From positions 3,658,001-3,722,000 of the forward strand of contig JAGYVD010000006.1 of the NCBI GenBank assembly GCA_021209875.1: DNA of 64,000 nucleotides, in the 5' to 3' direction. Positions 1 to 12,083 of the stretch are shown piece after piece. Position 1 is the stretch's first letter, and each line of letters begins with the position of its first letter. A model generated the notes under the pieces. That model had not been told where the DNA came from and made no database searches. It was given only the letters and a program-made list of their open reading frames with translations. A program made the translations under genes and the position numbers. The DNA is from Rosellinia necatrix (taxonomy: Eukaryota; Ascomycota; Sordariomycetes; Xylariales; Xylariaceae).

Positions 1-2143
1 ATTACACATACCCGGATTCCACTGGATTATCTTTTTATCTATCATACCTAGGCTCTTGCTTATCAGAGAGATGGACTAATGCAGTATAACATGGACTAGG
101 GTGTCTCACCTCGGGGGCCCAAGCATGTCTTGAAGAGCTCGGGGCAGGTCTCTGGGCCCAAAAAGCCCCAGCATGCACACTCTTGCCATCGTTGGTATAG
201 TTCTATGCACATCTTTTTAGATTCGTCTTCGGCATTGGCTGGCTAAACGCTGAGGAAATTGATATGCGGTCGTTTCTGAAGACTATGTTGGATGAATGGC
301 TTGAGACAACAATGATATTGCCTTCAATAGCGATTTTGGTATGCCGCAAGACCGATCTGATTTTGAGCATTGGATATCTCAAAAATGACTTGTCGACTTC
401 GAAGTGAGCCAGAAATGCGCTCCTCTAGGCTGCCTAATAACAGCGAGGTTGACGTAAACTGCTCTCTCCATCCAGCAAAACAACGTCCAGCTGTTCAAAC
501 GCTTCATATTATTAGTGATTCGACTTATTTTTATTTATTTTTTGGGGCAAAGAAATCGCGAAATTCGTGGTAAAATAACAGGGAGCTTTCGTACCTGATG
601 ACAGAATGAACGCGAGCCGTCTAATAACAGCTATGGTTCATCGCAATCTGGCAGCGGAACCTGAGGAAGGGAGACAGAACTCCTAGAAAACAACAACAGG
701 TGTGATTGAAAAGAATATGGTGCTGTGTACCTACCTATTATTTAAATACCACTACAACATCTTTATCAAGCAACCGCTCGACTCTACCTACCTACCTAGG
801 TTAGGTAGATAGGTAGGGTACCTGCCTCGGTGACCTCCGTCGGACGGGTAGTGGGGTAGCTTACAGCCAAAGAATGGTGGGGATAGAGTCATTGTCCAAG
901 AGGGAGCAAATGCAGCAGTAAATGCATACCCGTCAACGAGAAGGTGCGTCTACCACTGCCGAGCACTGTCGCCCTTTCCGTTGCACCGAGTCAGGGATTT
1001 AGGAAGTTGACCTAGGAAGTCGACCTTTTCCGACCACTCACGGCAAGTCGCAGCCGGGCACGGGTGGATTTCCGAGCTGTAGCCAGCTGCTGAACAGCAC
1101 CTGCCTGCTACTAGCACCAGTACTAGTGTAAGGGATGGAGAGCCGCAACAGGCCACTGGACCTCTCTTGCCGTCCGCCGCTGCTTCCCACTTACCACGAT
1201 CTGTGGCCACCATCGGACCATCAACCTTGTCAGCTCTACCCAATCCCGGCGAGCCTGTCAAGGTCCCTCCATGTAATAGCTCTCTCAGATCGCTACTAGC
1301 AGGCTGCTGTGCAGCCGACCTAACGGTTGCGATGGTCCACATTGGGAGCTATCTCCTCCAACGCTACTTGTATAGTCTATGCCCCTCGATTCGCGTCGGT
1401 CCTAGCTTGCCCAAGGCCATACCAGAAAGACACGGGCCTTATCGAGAGTCGGAATGTCCCAGGTCCAACTGGATAGACTCTCTTTCGTTTCGAAAAGACA
1501 GCGCTTTCCCATCTATCAATCTCCGCCAGTCCAACCAAAACTCCGCTCGGCCTCCTGTTTCACTCTCTCTTGCTAAACGGGGGCACATTCGTCATACTGA
1601 CGGCCTTGTCATGCCAGTTTGTAGTCTGGCCGATAACTTAGCGTCCGCACCACACATCCCACATAACACAGCTGTCGGGGATAGTGGCTTCAGCATCCGT
1701 CCGCCATTGGCCTGTCGAATCGTGGAGGGAAAATAGGGTTGGTCCAGCCCGGAGACCATCGAGATCTCTTCACCATTGCTCCTATTTTGCTCGTATTCTC
1801 ATAGGCTGACTCAGGTATACACCGCCCTCACTCTCGCACCGTCATCCTGGTCTATCTCAGGTCACATTCTTCACATCCAAATTGGGGCTAATAGGGGTAG
1901 TTGATCGGTCGGCCTTAGTGAAGATGTAGTCCCTCACTAACAGTGCTTAATAACATTTAATAATATCGGATTATTCATCAACCGCCTGGCAGTATAGATA
2001 TACTTGCTCCTGAAACAGCCAATAAGACTCTTCAAGGGCGCTCAAACACCCACCGCCTATTAAGTCCTCTCCTAGGAATTATCCCATCCTCCTATGGCCG
2101 GTGATCGCTTCCGCTATTATAGGCCTGACATATGTGTCGCTGA
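1..2143. other. Intergenic, no gene recognised
   Basis: I see no coding region that I can support. Open frames here are short, mostly lack an ATG start and resemble no family known to me. A degenerate tract built from CCTACC/GGTAGG units lies at about 784-826 and belongs to the same class seen in most long intergenic stretches of this window. The right end borders the 3' end of the tyrosinase gene. Confidence 0.6.
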
Positions 2144-4372
2144 TTATACATTCGAAATGTTCCCAAAGACAGTCATTACCATAGTTCTGTTGTTGTACGA
2201 AGGAAACTCTGATTCGCTACCTGGCTGTGTGACATCTTCACCAATCAGATATACGTGCAGACTTGGTATATCACTCATGTTAAGCGGACTGTCTGCCTAT
2301 GCACCAAACGACCTATTCTTAGCTGCGGGGAAATCTGATACTAAACGAAGGGACATGACATACCCGCTATCACTGATGCGATAACATACGGGAGCATCGG
2401 TGATGGCAACATAGGAAGGATATACATGATTTCCCCTCTATGGATATGAAGTTGATGAGTACGTACCTTAGTCGCCCTAACATACAACTCTCTCATAAGC
2501 GTCCGTTCGATCTCACTAGGGTCAGTATAATCGAGGTCTAGGCGATTGATAGCTCGGAGAAGGGGTAGTTCATCGTATGCGAGGCCCGTCTTCGGCATAC
2601 CGAGAAACGATGTTCGGCCAACAAGATAATCGCCCAGATACACATTTATGCTACATGGTAGTGGGAGTTCGGTTCGGTCGACTTGGACCTCGATAAACCA
2701 TTGGCGCTGTGATTTTGAAGTTGCCCTCGGCCTTCTGGCCGAAGCTGAATCGCCGTACAGCCTATTGATCTGTACAATAACGTCCTCTTTTCGGCCTTGG
2801 TCCGCGCTTAGTATATCTTGATATGTGTAGCCGAACGTCTCGATGGTTTCCATCGTCTTTCCTGTGTGGAAAGTTCTTCCATCGGCCTTTGTTTTACTAC
2901 ATCAGCTGTCCCGACGGCCAATAGACGGGCGCCGAAGATATTCGAAATCCCAGCTATAAGCCATCATTGCAGTACACACTTACCTGATAAAAGGGCTTTA
3001 ATGGGCTATCTGCGGTGATTATTTCTCCTCGTGCCGTTGAATACAGCCCCTGGCTCGTGAATGGTTGGCTCTGCCAGATATCATGATGGGATGCTGTCCA
3101 CATGGCAGCTAGTCTATCAAGATTACAGTGGTGGAGCATGCTACACCGTGGAAGTGAACACTCAGCCTAGTAGTAATTAAAGTCGGTAGTAGTGACAAAC
3201 TTACAATAGGGCGTCGAATGAAGTCAGATCCAAACTCAAATATGAACCCCCCACCAGGATATGGACTGCGTTATGAGGTGACTCAAAGCTTGACCCAGAG
3301 CCAGCCATAGATGCCATTTGATCGTACGTCGTAGCCGAAGAAAACGTACGGTACTAGACGGCGTTAGGAAGCCATACTTGAGATTCGTCAATCCCCTTCC
3401 GTAATACTAACAACAGAATCCCTGATTAAGTGCATCATATCTTGGATATTCCCGTCTCCATCCCGCGTTGTGACGGGCCCCACGCCACCTTTTCCCGGGA
3501 ATTGGGTTGCGTTGAGCGGGTAGGTTTGCCAGCGATAGTCATGTAGAGGGTTATGAAGAACCACATCGCCGTTAGGGCCATTCACTGTGATGTTCTCTTG
3601 TGTAGTAGATGGCGGGAGAGTTGGATCGCTGGCCCAGTCCCAGTAAGGAAGGCGTAACTTTTCGGAGGCGTCTTGGTAAATCGAAGCATCGTCGTTATTG
3701 ATATACTCCAGAGCCAAGCGTTGAGCCTCCTTTCCGAGGGCTTGCTTATTTATTAATTAGTGATGTACTTAAAGGGGGAACGGCATGTTATCCCCCACCT
3801 CGTAGAGGACCAAATATGCACGATGCCATGAAATTAGCTGGGGCGACTGTATCATTTCTCCTTTAGCTTTGCCTAAACCGTACATACACAACGAAGTGCT
3901 GAAAGTGTCGGAAATATTACTTGATGTGGGCAATACCCACCCCCGGAGCCTTCAGGGACAGGCTCGACATCATTATAAGGGGTATAGGGCATGCCATGTA
4001 TCCCTATCAGTGTTAGGTATGGCATCTATGCTACATGATACGACATACCTGCTAAAGAAAAATGAGATCCCTCGTCATCTTCTAGCTTGTTCTGCAACGC
4101 GTCGAGACTACGAATAAAGAGATCCCTTCAAGCCGTGTGAGCGGTATAATAATGAGATTCCATAGTTAGAGACGAATGCCATACCACATTGGACCCCCTT
4201 CTTGTTCTAATGCGTTGATATTCATCCGTAAAGGCAACTCTCCCGTAACCTGGTTGATACCCGTCGTCGTTCCAATGACTGGAGCCGGCCTAGCTTGCGC
4301 ATTGTTGACATAATTAACAACCGCGGTGGCTGTCAAGTATATGCTGTGCTTGTATGTTTCGAACAACATCAT
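2144..4372 (-). CDS. Tyrosinase (type-3 copper monophenol oxidase), nine exons
   Basis: Oxidises phenols to o-quinones using a binuclear copper centre, in melanin or phenolic chemistry. Exons joined by hand: 4372-4185, 4125-4049, 4003-3921, 3837-3799, 3744-3412, 3353-3205, 3140-2984, 2886-2467 and 2296-2144, giving 532 aa in frame. CuA ligands lie in GIHGMPY, YCPHQ and SWHRAYLVLYE. The Cys-Pro-His matches the Cys that forms the thioether in fungal tyrosinases. CuB ligands lie in SPHNAVH and MLHHCNLDRL. LRLPYWDWA lies between the two copper regions. The C-terminal half (STFGYTY-like start, SYDELP-like AYDELPLLRAI) is the domain that caps the active site in zymogens. The N-terminus is weakly hydrophobic and ends in AQA, so it could be a secretion signal, but this start is the least certain part. 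No internal stop or frameshift is needed. It is isolated, about 36 kb from the metabolite locus. Confidence 0.9.
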
Positions 4373-6846
4373 AATATTTGAATTAACATCCGGTACAATT
4401 AATTCCGGAACTGCAGAGAGACATGGCTTACTCTTCGAGATCCCATTGACCTATTTATTACTTTTCCTTTTCACCGAGTGACTACCTATTCAGCGGCCAG
4501 ACTGTGAATCCGTGGTCCCCCCCTTTTGGATATGCTGGGAAACGACGGAGACTTACACTATTAACGACTTACCAATGCAGTGACATCGCCAACGCACTAA
4601 ACACACAGAGAATAACTTTGACCTTATTACCCCGGGTAAACAATCGAGATATGAAAAGCCCCTCTCACGAAAATGACGACGATTCGCAAGCGTCACTGCA
4701 TCTGATTAATACGTGTCCCCAACGAAGCTATCTCATATCAATAGTGGTAGGACCCTCGGGCAAAAACGCGGACAGATGCAGACTTAAGTTCCTAGAGTAT
4801 TCCTTCACAGATATTTGATGATAGGGTCTCATGATTGGCTACGTTTGTAAAGCGCTCGGCTACCCGCAGCGCTATCGGGGCGCGTGGGCGCGAGAGAGCC
4901 AAACGCCCACGCGGGTAGGGAGTTATACGGCTTGGCGGTACAAAAGATCATAGCATTAGGGGTCGCTCGGACGGGCATTATGACATTGTGAACCGTTATA
5001 CGAGCCTTGAGGGCCGAGGACATTTGTTTCGTTATAATTACATTTCGGCGGATTTCGCGGCTGCTTCTACCCACGGACATGAGTTAACATTCCGAAACTT
5101 TAGTTAATGGCCGAATGTTTGCCTTCGTATTCCATGACCGATGCGGGTAATGACATCGTGGCCGTGAGGCAACATGCGAACCCGACTCGTTGTGTATGCT
5201 GCGACCTACAGTCTATATGCATAAGTAAGTGCCGTCTACCCAACCCAACCCAATCATATGACGGTGTCTATTAGTATATGTACGAAAATGAACTACATTC
5301 TCGGGATATTCTCTCATAGATCGCCATTTCCATATATTGCGAAGTACCGACCCACAATCATTGATATAAATCATATATTCCTGTCTGCCGTGGCCCAATC
5401 TGTCTGCCATTCGTCTAATAGAGGTGTAAAACTCGAGGCAGCGCTGTGCTTCTTCGGGTTCAACAACCTCAGACCTACCGGCCTAGAAGCCGACAGTCGC
5501 CATTACCGTTGCACATTACGGCATTCTTGTGTTTTCAAGGGTAACTCACTCACCGGTCGCTACCTACCTTCGTAAACTTTACAATCAAAGCTGCCTATCA
5601 AGTATTCTAGATTGACTTCCTTGAAGACATTAATCTCGCGGTTTTTGGCATGTATCGGTAGTTGTTTACCTCGCCTCTGCCGGTGTGGAAACGACGTCTC
5701 GCCTTCGCAAATCTAACCCCATTCAGCTCCCCGATCCGGGGGTGTAGCAAGCACAACAGACAACAGCTGCACAGCAGTACAGCCGTCATCGCACATGTCG
5801 TCGACTTGTGGATGTGTTGTAGCGAATGATTCATCGCACCAATTAGTAGAGGGACCTGACGGACATGTTACCGAGCAGCCGACAGAGGAGACTTCTATTA
5901 GAGAGGCGTGAGTAAGCTACCTACTACCCGGTCATTAAGACAAGAGGACGGGATTGCCAATGCAAATCTATAGAGCTGACAGCTTGCCTTAACAAAAACT
6001 CGATAGAACTAATGACTAGAGAAAGTTTGGGGTTTCTTTCCATATAAGGTGACGTCCAGTTGGTCAGTATTTGGCTCGTAGAGTATGTATGAGAAGTCGG
6101 AACGTTTTCTCTTTAACTTGTCCCGATGATCAGTATACAAATGAAAGTAATACTCACCCCAGCTTCTTGTAATGTGCATAGAAGGGTAGCGGAAAGAATA
6201 CCAGACTGTCGGTCGGGGTGGCCTGTATCCTGGATTTTGCTCTTACACAGCTTATGATAGGAAGAGATAGCCGCTCATGCCGAATAGGGTCGGGCTATAA
6301 TAAGAAAATCCGCTAGGTAGCCAGGCAAACCAAGGCAAAGCGATAACAACAAGGAATATATGAGATCTGTTTATTTGGGGTGATGTACAAGCAGGCAGCG
6401 ACTGATCCTATTGCGCACATGCCAGGCTTATCCGTCTATGTTTATTGAACAATGGTTTTACTTGGAACTGTGCACCTAGACATGCAACTGAGTCCCGAGC
6501 TTTGTATAATATAATTATTTTCATGATATATTCGAGGTATAGGTCGATTAGCTTTGATAAATACTTAGAATTAAGTAGTGAAGTTTGGAGCGATGGTTAA
6601 GATACAGAGTGAAGAGATATGACATCCGACCATGACACCTGGTATAGCGGCGACGACCAACCACGCAGGTAACGACGGGTATTAGCCTGTTTCGCATCGC
6701 GGTCAAGATGGGAAAACCGCAGCCGAATAACGATAGAAGCCGGATCCATCGCGTGCGGCGGGCAAACGGAGTGGTGAGGCGAAGATAGGTAGGGCCGCGA
6801 GGTGAGGGAGGGCCCCGGTCCCCAGAGGGGGAGACGGGGAACCTGA
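4373..6846. other. Intergenic, no gene recognised
   Basis: No coding region that I can support. Short open frames on both strands lack family resemblance. The stretch contains one perfect hairpin at 4881-4913. The promoter of the tyrosinase gene would lie just right of 4372. Confidence 0.5.
4881..4913. repeat. Perfect 10-bp inverted repeat (hairpin)
   Basis: CGCGTGGGCG at 4881-4890 is followed after 13 bases by its exact reverse complement CGCCCACGCG at 4904-4913. A second pair, CTACCCGC near 4860 and GCGGGTAG at 4911-4918, flanks and partly overlaps it. Function unknown. No tRNA or snRNA fold is apparent. Confidence 0.6.
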
Positions 6847-7101
6847 TCAAGCACCCCCCTCTCGCTTCGCGTACTCCTCCTCCATGGCCTCCTCGTACAA
6901 GCGGTCGGCCTCGATCTCGGCCGCCGTCTTCTCGCGCGTGGTCCCCGCGCCCGTATTCACCCCGGCCCCCGTCGCGCCCGTCGAAGCCGAGTCCCCCGCC
7001 TGCGACTGCACGGACGAGTCGGTGTTCGGCTCGGAACCCGGCGTCGGAGCCTGGGATTGCGAGGATGATGTGGTGGTGGTGGTGGAAGAAAGAAAAGGCA
7101 T
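6847..7101 (-). CDS. Small Ser/Thr-rich protein with acidic helical tail
   Basis: An 84-aa frame with an ATG start. The first 60 residues are low-complexity Ser/Thr/Gly. The last 25 contain a charged, probably helical segment (AAEIEADRLYEEAMEEEY) that looks conserved-protein-like rather than random. I do not assign a function. It sits about 0.5 kb downstream of the GH79 gene on the same strand. It could be the last exon of a longer transcript or a short hypothetical protein. Overlapping frames in the same 600 bp look like shadows. Confidence 0.5.
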   Translation of the reverse strand: MPFLSSTTTTTSSSQSQAPTPGSEPNTDSSVQSQAGDSASTGATGAGVNTGAGTTREKTAAEIEADRLYEEAMEEEYAKREGGA

Positions 7102-7615
7102 GATGATGATTGAAATGGGGAATATGCAATGCTGTTTTGGAATATTCTAGGGGTATGTTTTTATTTTTTTATTTTTTTTTTTGATTGATGATACTTGCAA
7201 AGTAAGGATGATGAGGAGAGGAAGAGCGAGAGGGGGTGGTGGTGTTTGCCTAGTGCCAAGACTCTCCCTCGCCACTTCATTCCCTTCATGGACCAGATCA
7301 GACACCAGATCCGATCCATCCACTCCCTCACCTCATTATCCAACCTCACCCAGGTAGTTCTAAATATCGTCGTCTCACTGGCGATTTTGCCACGTGGTTA
7401 ATTGAGTCATAGTGCGTCATAGTAACTGAACTGTAGCTACAATTTTCAGAAATTATCTTCAATGTGTGTTATCTTGTAAACATAGTTAGCGGGTACTTTT
7501 ACCATAACTTACTATTTTAAATGTTACCAAGTACATAACCAACAAACCTCTTCAGGTTCACGTAAGACGCCCCAACCAAGCACAACCGCCACCGGCCACG
7601 ATTAGGGATCAGGGA
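7102..7615. other. Short intergenic stretch
   Basis: AT-richer than its neighbours, with a T-run near 7156-7182 just upstream of the small protein at 6847. Nothing coding is seen. It must hold the promoter of the small gene and the 3' end of the GH79 gene. Confidence 0.5.
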
Positions 7616-9792
7616 TCAAACCACCATAAACCCAAGTACGCCAACCAAGCCCGCGACGACGCCATAACCCCAGCGCAGCACTCCACGCCCGGCCCCAGCA
7701 GTCGCCGGAGTCTGGTCCTCGGCATCATCGCCACCAGCGGAGGCACCACGACACCCGTCGCCACCACCGACCTCCAACAACACGCCCTCGGCCCTCCGCA
7801 CATCAAACGACAGAATGCCCTGTTCCCCTACGGTGATGACCTCGCTATACTCCTCGCCGAGCCGCAAACCCTCCCCGCCGCCGCCGACGACGGGCTCGCC
7901 GGAGCGGTCGTCGAACACGGTGCCGGCGACGGCGACGCCGCTCTTGGCGTTCGTGCCGGGCCCCGTCATCCGGACGACGCCGACGTCCCGGCCGGCGGGC
8001 CAGGGCGTGGCGACGCGGAAGGACGAGACGGGCCGCTCGCCCGGGCTGCTGAACGCGGTGCCGTCGGTCGCCGACAGCGTGGAGGGGTTGGCGAGGCCGT
8101 CGGTGCCGTTCCAGACGCCCATGTCGAGGAACACGAGCTTGCGCAGCACCTTCTCCCCCTCCCCCCCGCGGCCACCACCGTCGCCGTCGCCGTCGCCGCC
8201 GCCGCCGCTGTAGATAGCGAAGCCGCTGAGCGCGCTCGAGTTCGCGCCCGGCAGCGCCGCGACGCGCAGCGGCCCGCATCCGACCCCTGCCCCCCCGCCG
8301 GACGAAGGGGAGGGGGAGGGGGAGGGGGAAGGGGAGGCGACGACGCGGGCGACGAAGTAGTGCGCGTACCAGGGCGCGCGGAGGCCGGCGGTGAGGGACT
8401 CGTTCTTGTAAGGGTAGGGCAGGGGCGTGAAGGCGGCGTACTCGGAGCGGGCGCCGAGGTGGAAGTAGACGCGGCGCAGGCCGAGCGCGGCGGCGGTGAG
8501 GGCGTAGTCGGCGGCCCAGAGCGCGGCGCCGAACGTGTCGCTGATGCCGGACCGGCCCGAGCACGAGGCCGAGTTGGTCTCGCCCATGACGAGCGGCGCC
8601 CCGCCCCCGGCGCCCTCGGCCGCCGCCACTTGCGGGACGAACTGGCTCACGTTGCGCCAGAGCACCGTGTGGTCTGAGAGTAGGTCCAGGCGCAGCCGCT
8701 GCCGCCGCGCCTCGTCGCACGTCGACTGCGGGTACAGGTGCGTCGCGTAGCTCGAGATGACCGCGCGCTCCGCCGGCCGCGCCGCGATCCCCGCCGCCGT
8801 CAGGTTCGCGATGCTGAAGTCGTCGGGCTCGTCGTGCTGGTCCGGCACCAGCGGCGGGTCGGCGAACACGGCCGCCTGGAACGTCGGCGCCTTTCTCTTC
8901 CGCCCGTTCCCGTTCCTATCCCCATTTCTCTTCCCCTTCCCCCCGTCCTCTTCGTTGTTTTCGGCTGCCAGGAGGAGCGCCTGGTACCAGTCGCTGCCCG
9001 TGATCTGCCCCGTGACGTTCCGGAACTGCTCGATGTACGCCGCCACCCCCCACGCGGCGTCCCGCCAGCCCTTGTTGATGAAGTGGTCGATCTCGTTCCC
9101 GAGCTCGAACGCCGTCAGGGCCTCGCCGAGCCCCGCCCGCGCCGCCGCCGCCTGCGCCACCGCGTTCGCCCACCCCGACGAGTTGTCCGCGAGGTTGAGC
9201 GTGTAGATGAGCTCCGTACCGGCCGGGAAGTAGGTCGCCCAGCTGTCGAACCAGCGGGGCGTGATATTGAACGCGGTCGCCGTCACTAACGGAACGAAAA
9301 TCGGGGTTCGGGGTTAGTTAATCGGCCCTCCATGCGTGTCCCGGTTGTACGGTATGGTTTGTAGGTACTTTGAGAATAGGGGGGAAAGTTCCCTAGGGGC
9401 GAGATGGCCACGTTCCCCGGAACGGCACCGAAGATGTAAAGGATTCGGCATAAAGGGGATCACTCACTCGGTTCCGGTATGGCCACCGAGTCGTTCCCCG
9501 TCAGCGGCAGCGGCGATGACGGGTACAGGTAGGTCTGGTCCGCCGTGTTCCCGCCGACGCGGATCGGCGGCGCCTTTCCGGTCACGTTGGCGATGCCGCC
9601 CAGCAGCGTCCTTGCTAGCGAGGTGCTGGTGTACGAGTCGAGCCACACGGGCTCGATCGAGTATCCGTAGACATCTGGGACTAGGACTCGCGTGCTCAGG
9701 CCTGAGGGTATGGGGATCGTCACCGTTGTCCTATTCTGGGCTGCCGCCGTCCCCAAGATCGCGGCGGCGAGGAGTCCGCGGGGGGCTGCCAT
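7616..9792 (-). CDS. Glycoside hydrolase family 79 (beta-glucuronidase-like), GPI-anchor-like
   Basis: Likely a secreted or wall-anchored exo-glycosidase acting on glucuronic-acid-containing glycans. Two exons, 9792-9468 and 9285-7616, with a GTGAGT donor, give 664 aa. The ATG at 9792 opens a clear signal peptide (MAAPRGLLAAAILGTAAAQ). The N-terminal barrel strand region includes RVGGNTADQT. The proposed acid/base is the Glu in ELGNEIDHF (about residue 173) and the proposed nucleophile is the Glu in VMGETNSA (about residue 344). A beta-sandwich C-terminal domain follows. The protein ends in a hydrophobic tail (GYGVVAGLVGVLGFMVV) after a Ser/Thr/Gly spacer, as in GPI-anchored proteins. Oddities: a basic low-complexity insert near residues 220-240, a Ser-Pro repeat linker and Gly/Asp runs, all in very GC-rich DNA. 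The family call is firm; the substrate is inferred. Confidence 0.88.
8307..8337 (+). repeat. G-run minisatellite encoding a Ser-Pro linker
   Basis: On the plus strand five runs of four or five G separated by one or two A form a near-perfect hexamer repeat. On the coding (minus) strand it reads as alternating Ser-Pro inside the GH79 protein. The plus strand fits the four-run rule for G-quadruplex formation. Confidence 0.8.
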
Positions 9793-10878
9793 AATTACAG
9801 AGTGCCAAAGGCTAAACCCTGATCTGTGTAGGTATGTTGCTGCTGCGTAGAAAGAAATCTTCGTAATTGCCCTCGTCGGTAGCCGTATGGATGTCCCTCT
9901 CCACCGATTACCCGAAGTATGAAGACCGTCGAAAAGGGCGAGCTCGCTTCTATATGTGCACCTCGGAGTTTGCAATACACCGGCTATATCCAACGTAGCA
10001 TCCTAACTTTCTTTGACTGGGGCGCATTCCTGGTAACTTGGATGTTTCAGGCAATCAATACCGAGGACGACAGGATCCCGCGTATTTATCCCAACCTTGC
10101 ACCAATCTCTAAGCGCCATTCTGGCGGGATTGTCAAGTCCATGTCGTCCGAACCCCCAGCTCGATTTGGCATTCGATTCCCTCCCAATCGCGGAGACGAT
10201 ACGTTGCGGACTCGGCCAAAGATACGGTGGCGAGGACAGCGCAGATGGAATAACGGGGGGTATAGAGAAGGGTTGCGGAGAAATAATTGGAGATCCGGGG
10301 GAGAATCGTGCCGACGGGTCGGCTCGATACCCGGCAAACAAGAACTTGGCGACGGTTTCTCACTGGAGCGCATTTAAGATGTGAATTGAGACAAAAGGTC
10401 AGACTAAATGGGGCCGTGGGTCAACGGGAATCGTCGATCGTGGGGTAGCGTGTGTGTTAGTCGGAGAGGGGATTTCCAAGTAGCAGGTAAATAAAAGCTT
10501 AAGACGCCACAATCCCCGTTCCATTATTCTCTATGCTTGTTATTTCACGACAAGCTCACGCCTATATCGTAGCAGCAAGCGACATTCCGGGTAAACTTCA
10601 CTTTCACTCTTGTAGTCTTCTTCTAGTCTATCCCGCACTGTTATATTTACAAATATCCAGACGGCGTAGATGGACAGCATTACGCGACGAATCACTTCGC
10701 TTCAATACTCACGAAACACGGAGGACGGGCAAGGTTACACGTAACATCTAACGAAGACTGCAAAAATACCGGCTGATTCATAACTCTGGAGGCTTGTCCG
10801 AATTCCATTAAACTGCACCAAGATGTTTCGTCTTGTAATGCATGCTATGCTAAGTTACACATCTGACTCGCCGTGAGT
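9793..10878. other. Intergenic between GH79 and GST genes
   Basis: Contains the GH79 promoter (right of 9792) and the GST 3' region (left of 10878). Several frames of 76-152 codons overlap one another on both strands between 9.9 and 10.4 kb. None resembles a known family, and open frames on both strands at once argue for base composition, so I do not call a gene. Confidence 0.5.
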
Positions 10879-12083
10879 CTAGGGCGAGGAATACTTATAT
10901 CCGTATTGCTCCTTGGAGCTTTTGAGAAGTTCCTCAACTTCCTCATTTTGTTTCTTCTTCTCGGGATCCGACGCGATGGCCTCCTTGAGGGCGGCGTTGC
11001 TGAAAGAAGACACGTTAGGGATAGCAAAACCCCTTTGGACACCGGGTCGGGCGAGGCAGCGGTCCAGCCACTTCTGGATGTTGGGGAACGTGGTTTCGAG
11101 ATCGATGCCTACAAAGCTGGAGACGTTGACCCAACCGAGGAGGTTGATGTCGGCAATGCTGAACTTGCCACCGACGATGTAGTCACGGTCTGCAAGGCGC
11201 GTGTTGAGGATTCCATACAGTCGTTCGGTCTCGCCGACATATCGCTGGATGCCATAGGGGATTTTCTCTTTGGTGAAGCGTAGGAAATGATTGGCTTGGC
11301 CCTGCATCGGTCCTAGCCCACCGTGTTGCCACGCCATCCATGTCTCGGCCTCGTCGTACTCGTTGCTGTCAACGGGAAAACTGAACTTGTTCTCTGGGTC
11401 GTAATGGCGAGTCAAATATCCCAGAATCGCTAGACCCTCGAACACGGCGAATCCGTCGCGGTCGTGGTCAACGATCGCCCTGTGTGGATCCAAATGTTAG
11501 ATGCTTGCGCTCATAGGCCGAAACCCGGTTTATCTTGCGGGTTGGCTAGAATGGAGGCCGAATAAATAAACAACTTCAAGACACGTACGGTATTCTTCCG
11601 TTCGGGCCGGCGGCGATGAACCACGGCTCCTTCTGGGTGTTTTTCATGATGTTGATAGACTGCCATGTGTACTCCTTGCCATAGGCCTCCTTGAGCTCCT
11701 CCAGTAAGATGCTCACTTTGTAGCCGTTGGGCGTGCCTGTGCCACGTTAGTAATCCGTCCGGTCAAACAAGGTCAGTTCACATACCGAACGTAAGGAGCT
11801 CGATGCCGCTCTTGGCGATGAGACCCGTCGGCTCAGACATCTCGTCTGTGTGTGGTGCTGCTGGGGGACTTGGTTGTGTATGGCTTGCAGTGGAATACAG
11901 AGCTGGAGCTCGGCCGGAGGGCTTTGCGAGTAAGGTTTGGGAGAGGGTTGATGGTATGCGGGGTAGCGTGGCGTTAAATAACGGGATGGAGGGCGAATAT
12001 GTTGCAACGGTACGTATGGGAGGGTGGATGTTCACGCTTCTTATACTCCGCAGAGAAGCTACCGCGGATCGTTGGAGCGACAT
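10879..12083 (-). CDS. Ure2-type glutathione S-transferase with mitochondrial presequence
   Basis: Conjugates or reduces electrophiles with glutathione. Exons 12083-11786, 11736-11589 and 11479-10879 give 348 aa. The thioredoxin-fold N-domain starts at about residue 93 (ELLTFGTPNGYKVSILLEEL). The glutathione-binding loop is near GPNGRIPAIVD and FEGLAILGYL. The all-helical C-domain follows, with FSIADINLLGWV, the usual N-capping region. Upstream of the GST fold are about 90 extra residues that are basic, rich in Arg, Ser and Ala and poor in acids, ending in ALYSTASHT, as in a mitochondrial import signal. An in-frame ATG at 11840 (Met82) would give a protein with almost no extension. A Lys/Glu-rich C-tail is present. 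The family is certain; the organelle is inferred. Confidence 0.92.

Noticed and set aside
1167..1736. A 189-codon open frame on the plus strand.
   Set aside because: It does not begin with ATG, resembles no family I know and overlaps an equally open frame on the other strand.
3721..4166. Stops and frame changes between tyrosinase fragments, first taken as pseudogene damage.
   Set aside because: Four short introns with consensus sites remove every stop, and an apparent frameshift near 3975 disappeared on recounting the C run.
7845..8720. A 291-codon Arg-rich frame on the minus strand.
   Set aside because: It is a shadow of the GH79 coding frame in GC-rich DNA; its Arg/Ala/Gly-rich translation is a composition artefact.
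10003..10384. Several frames of 76-152 codons between the GH79 and GST genes.
   Set aside because: They overlap each other on both strands and none shows a recognisable domain, signal peptide or intron.
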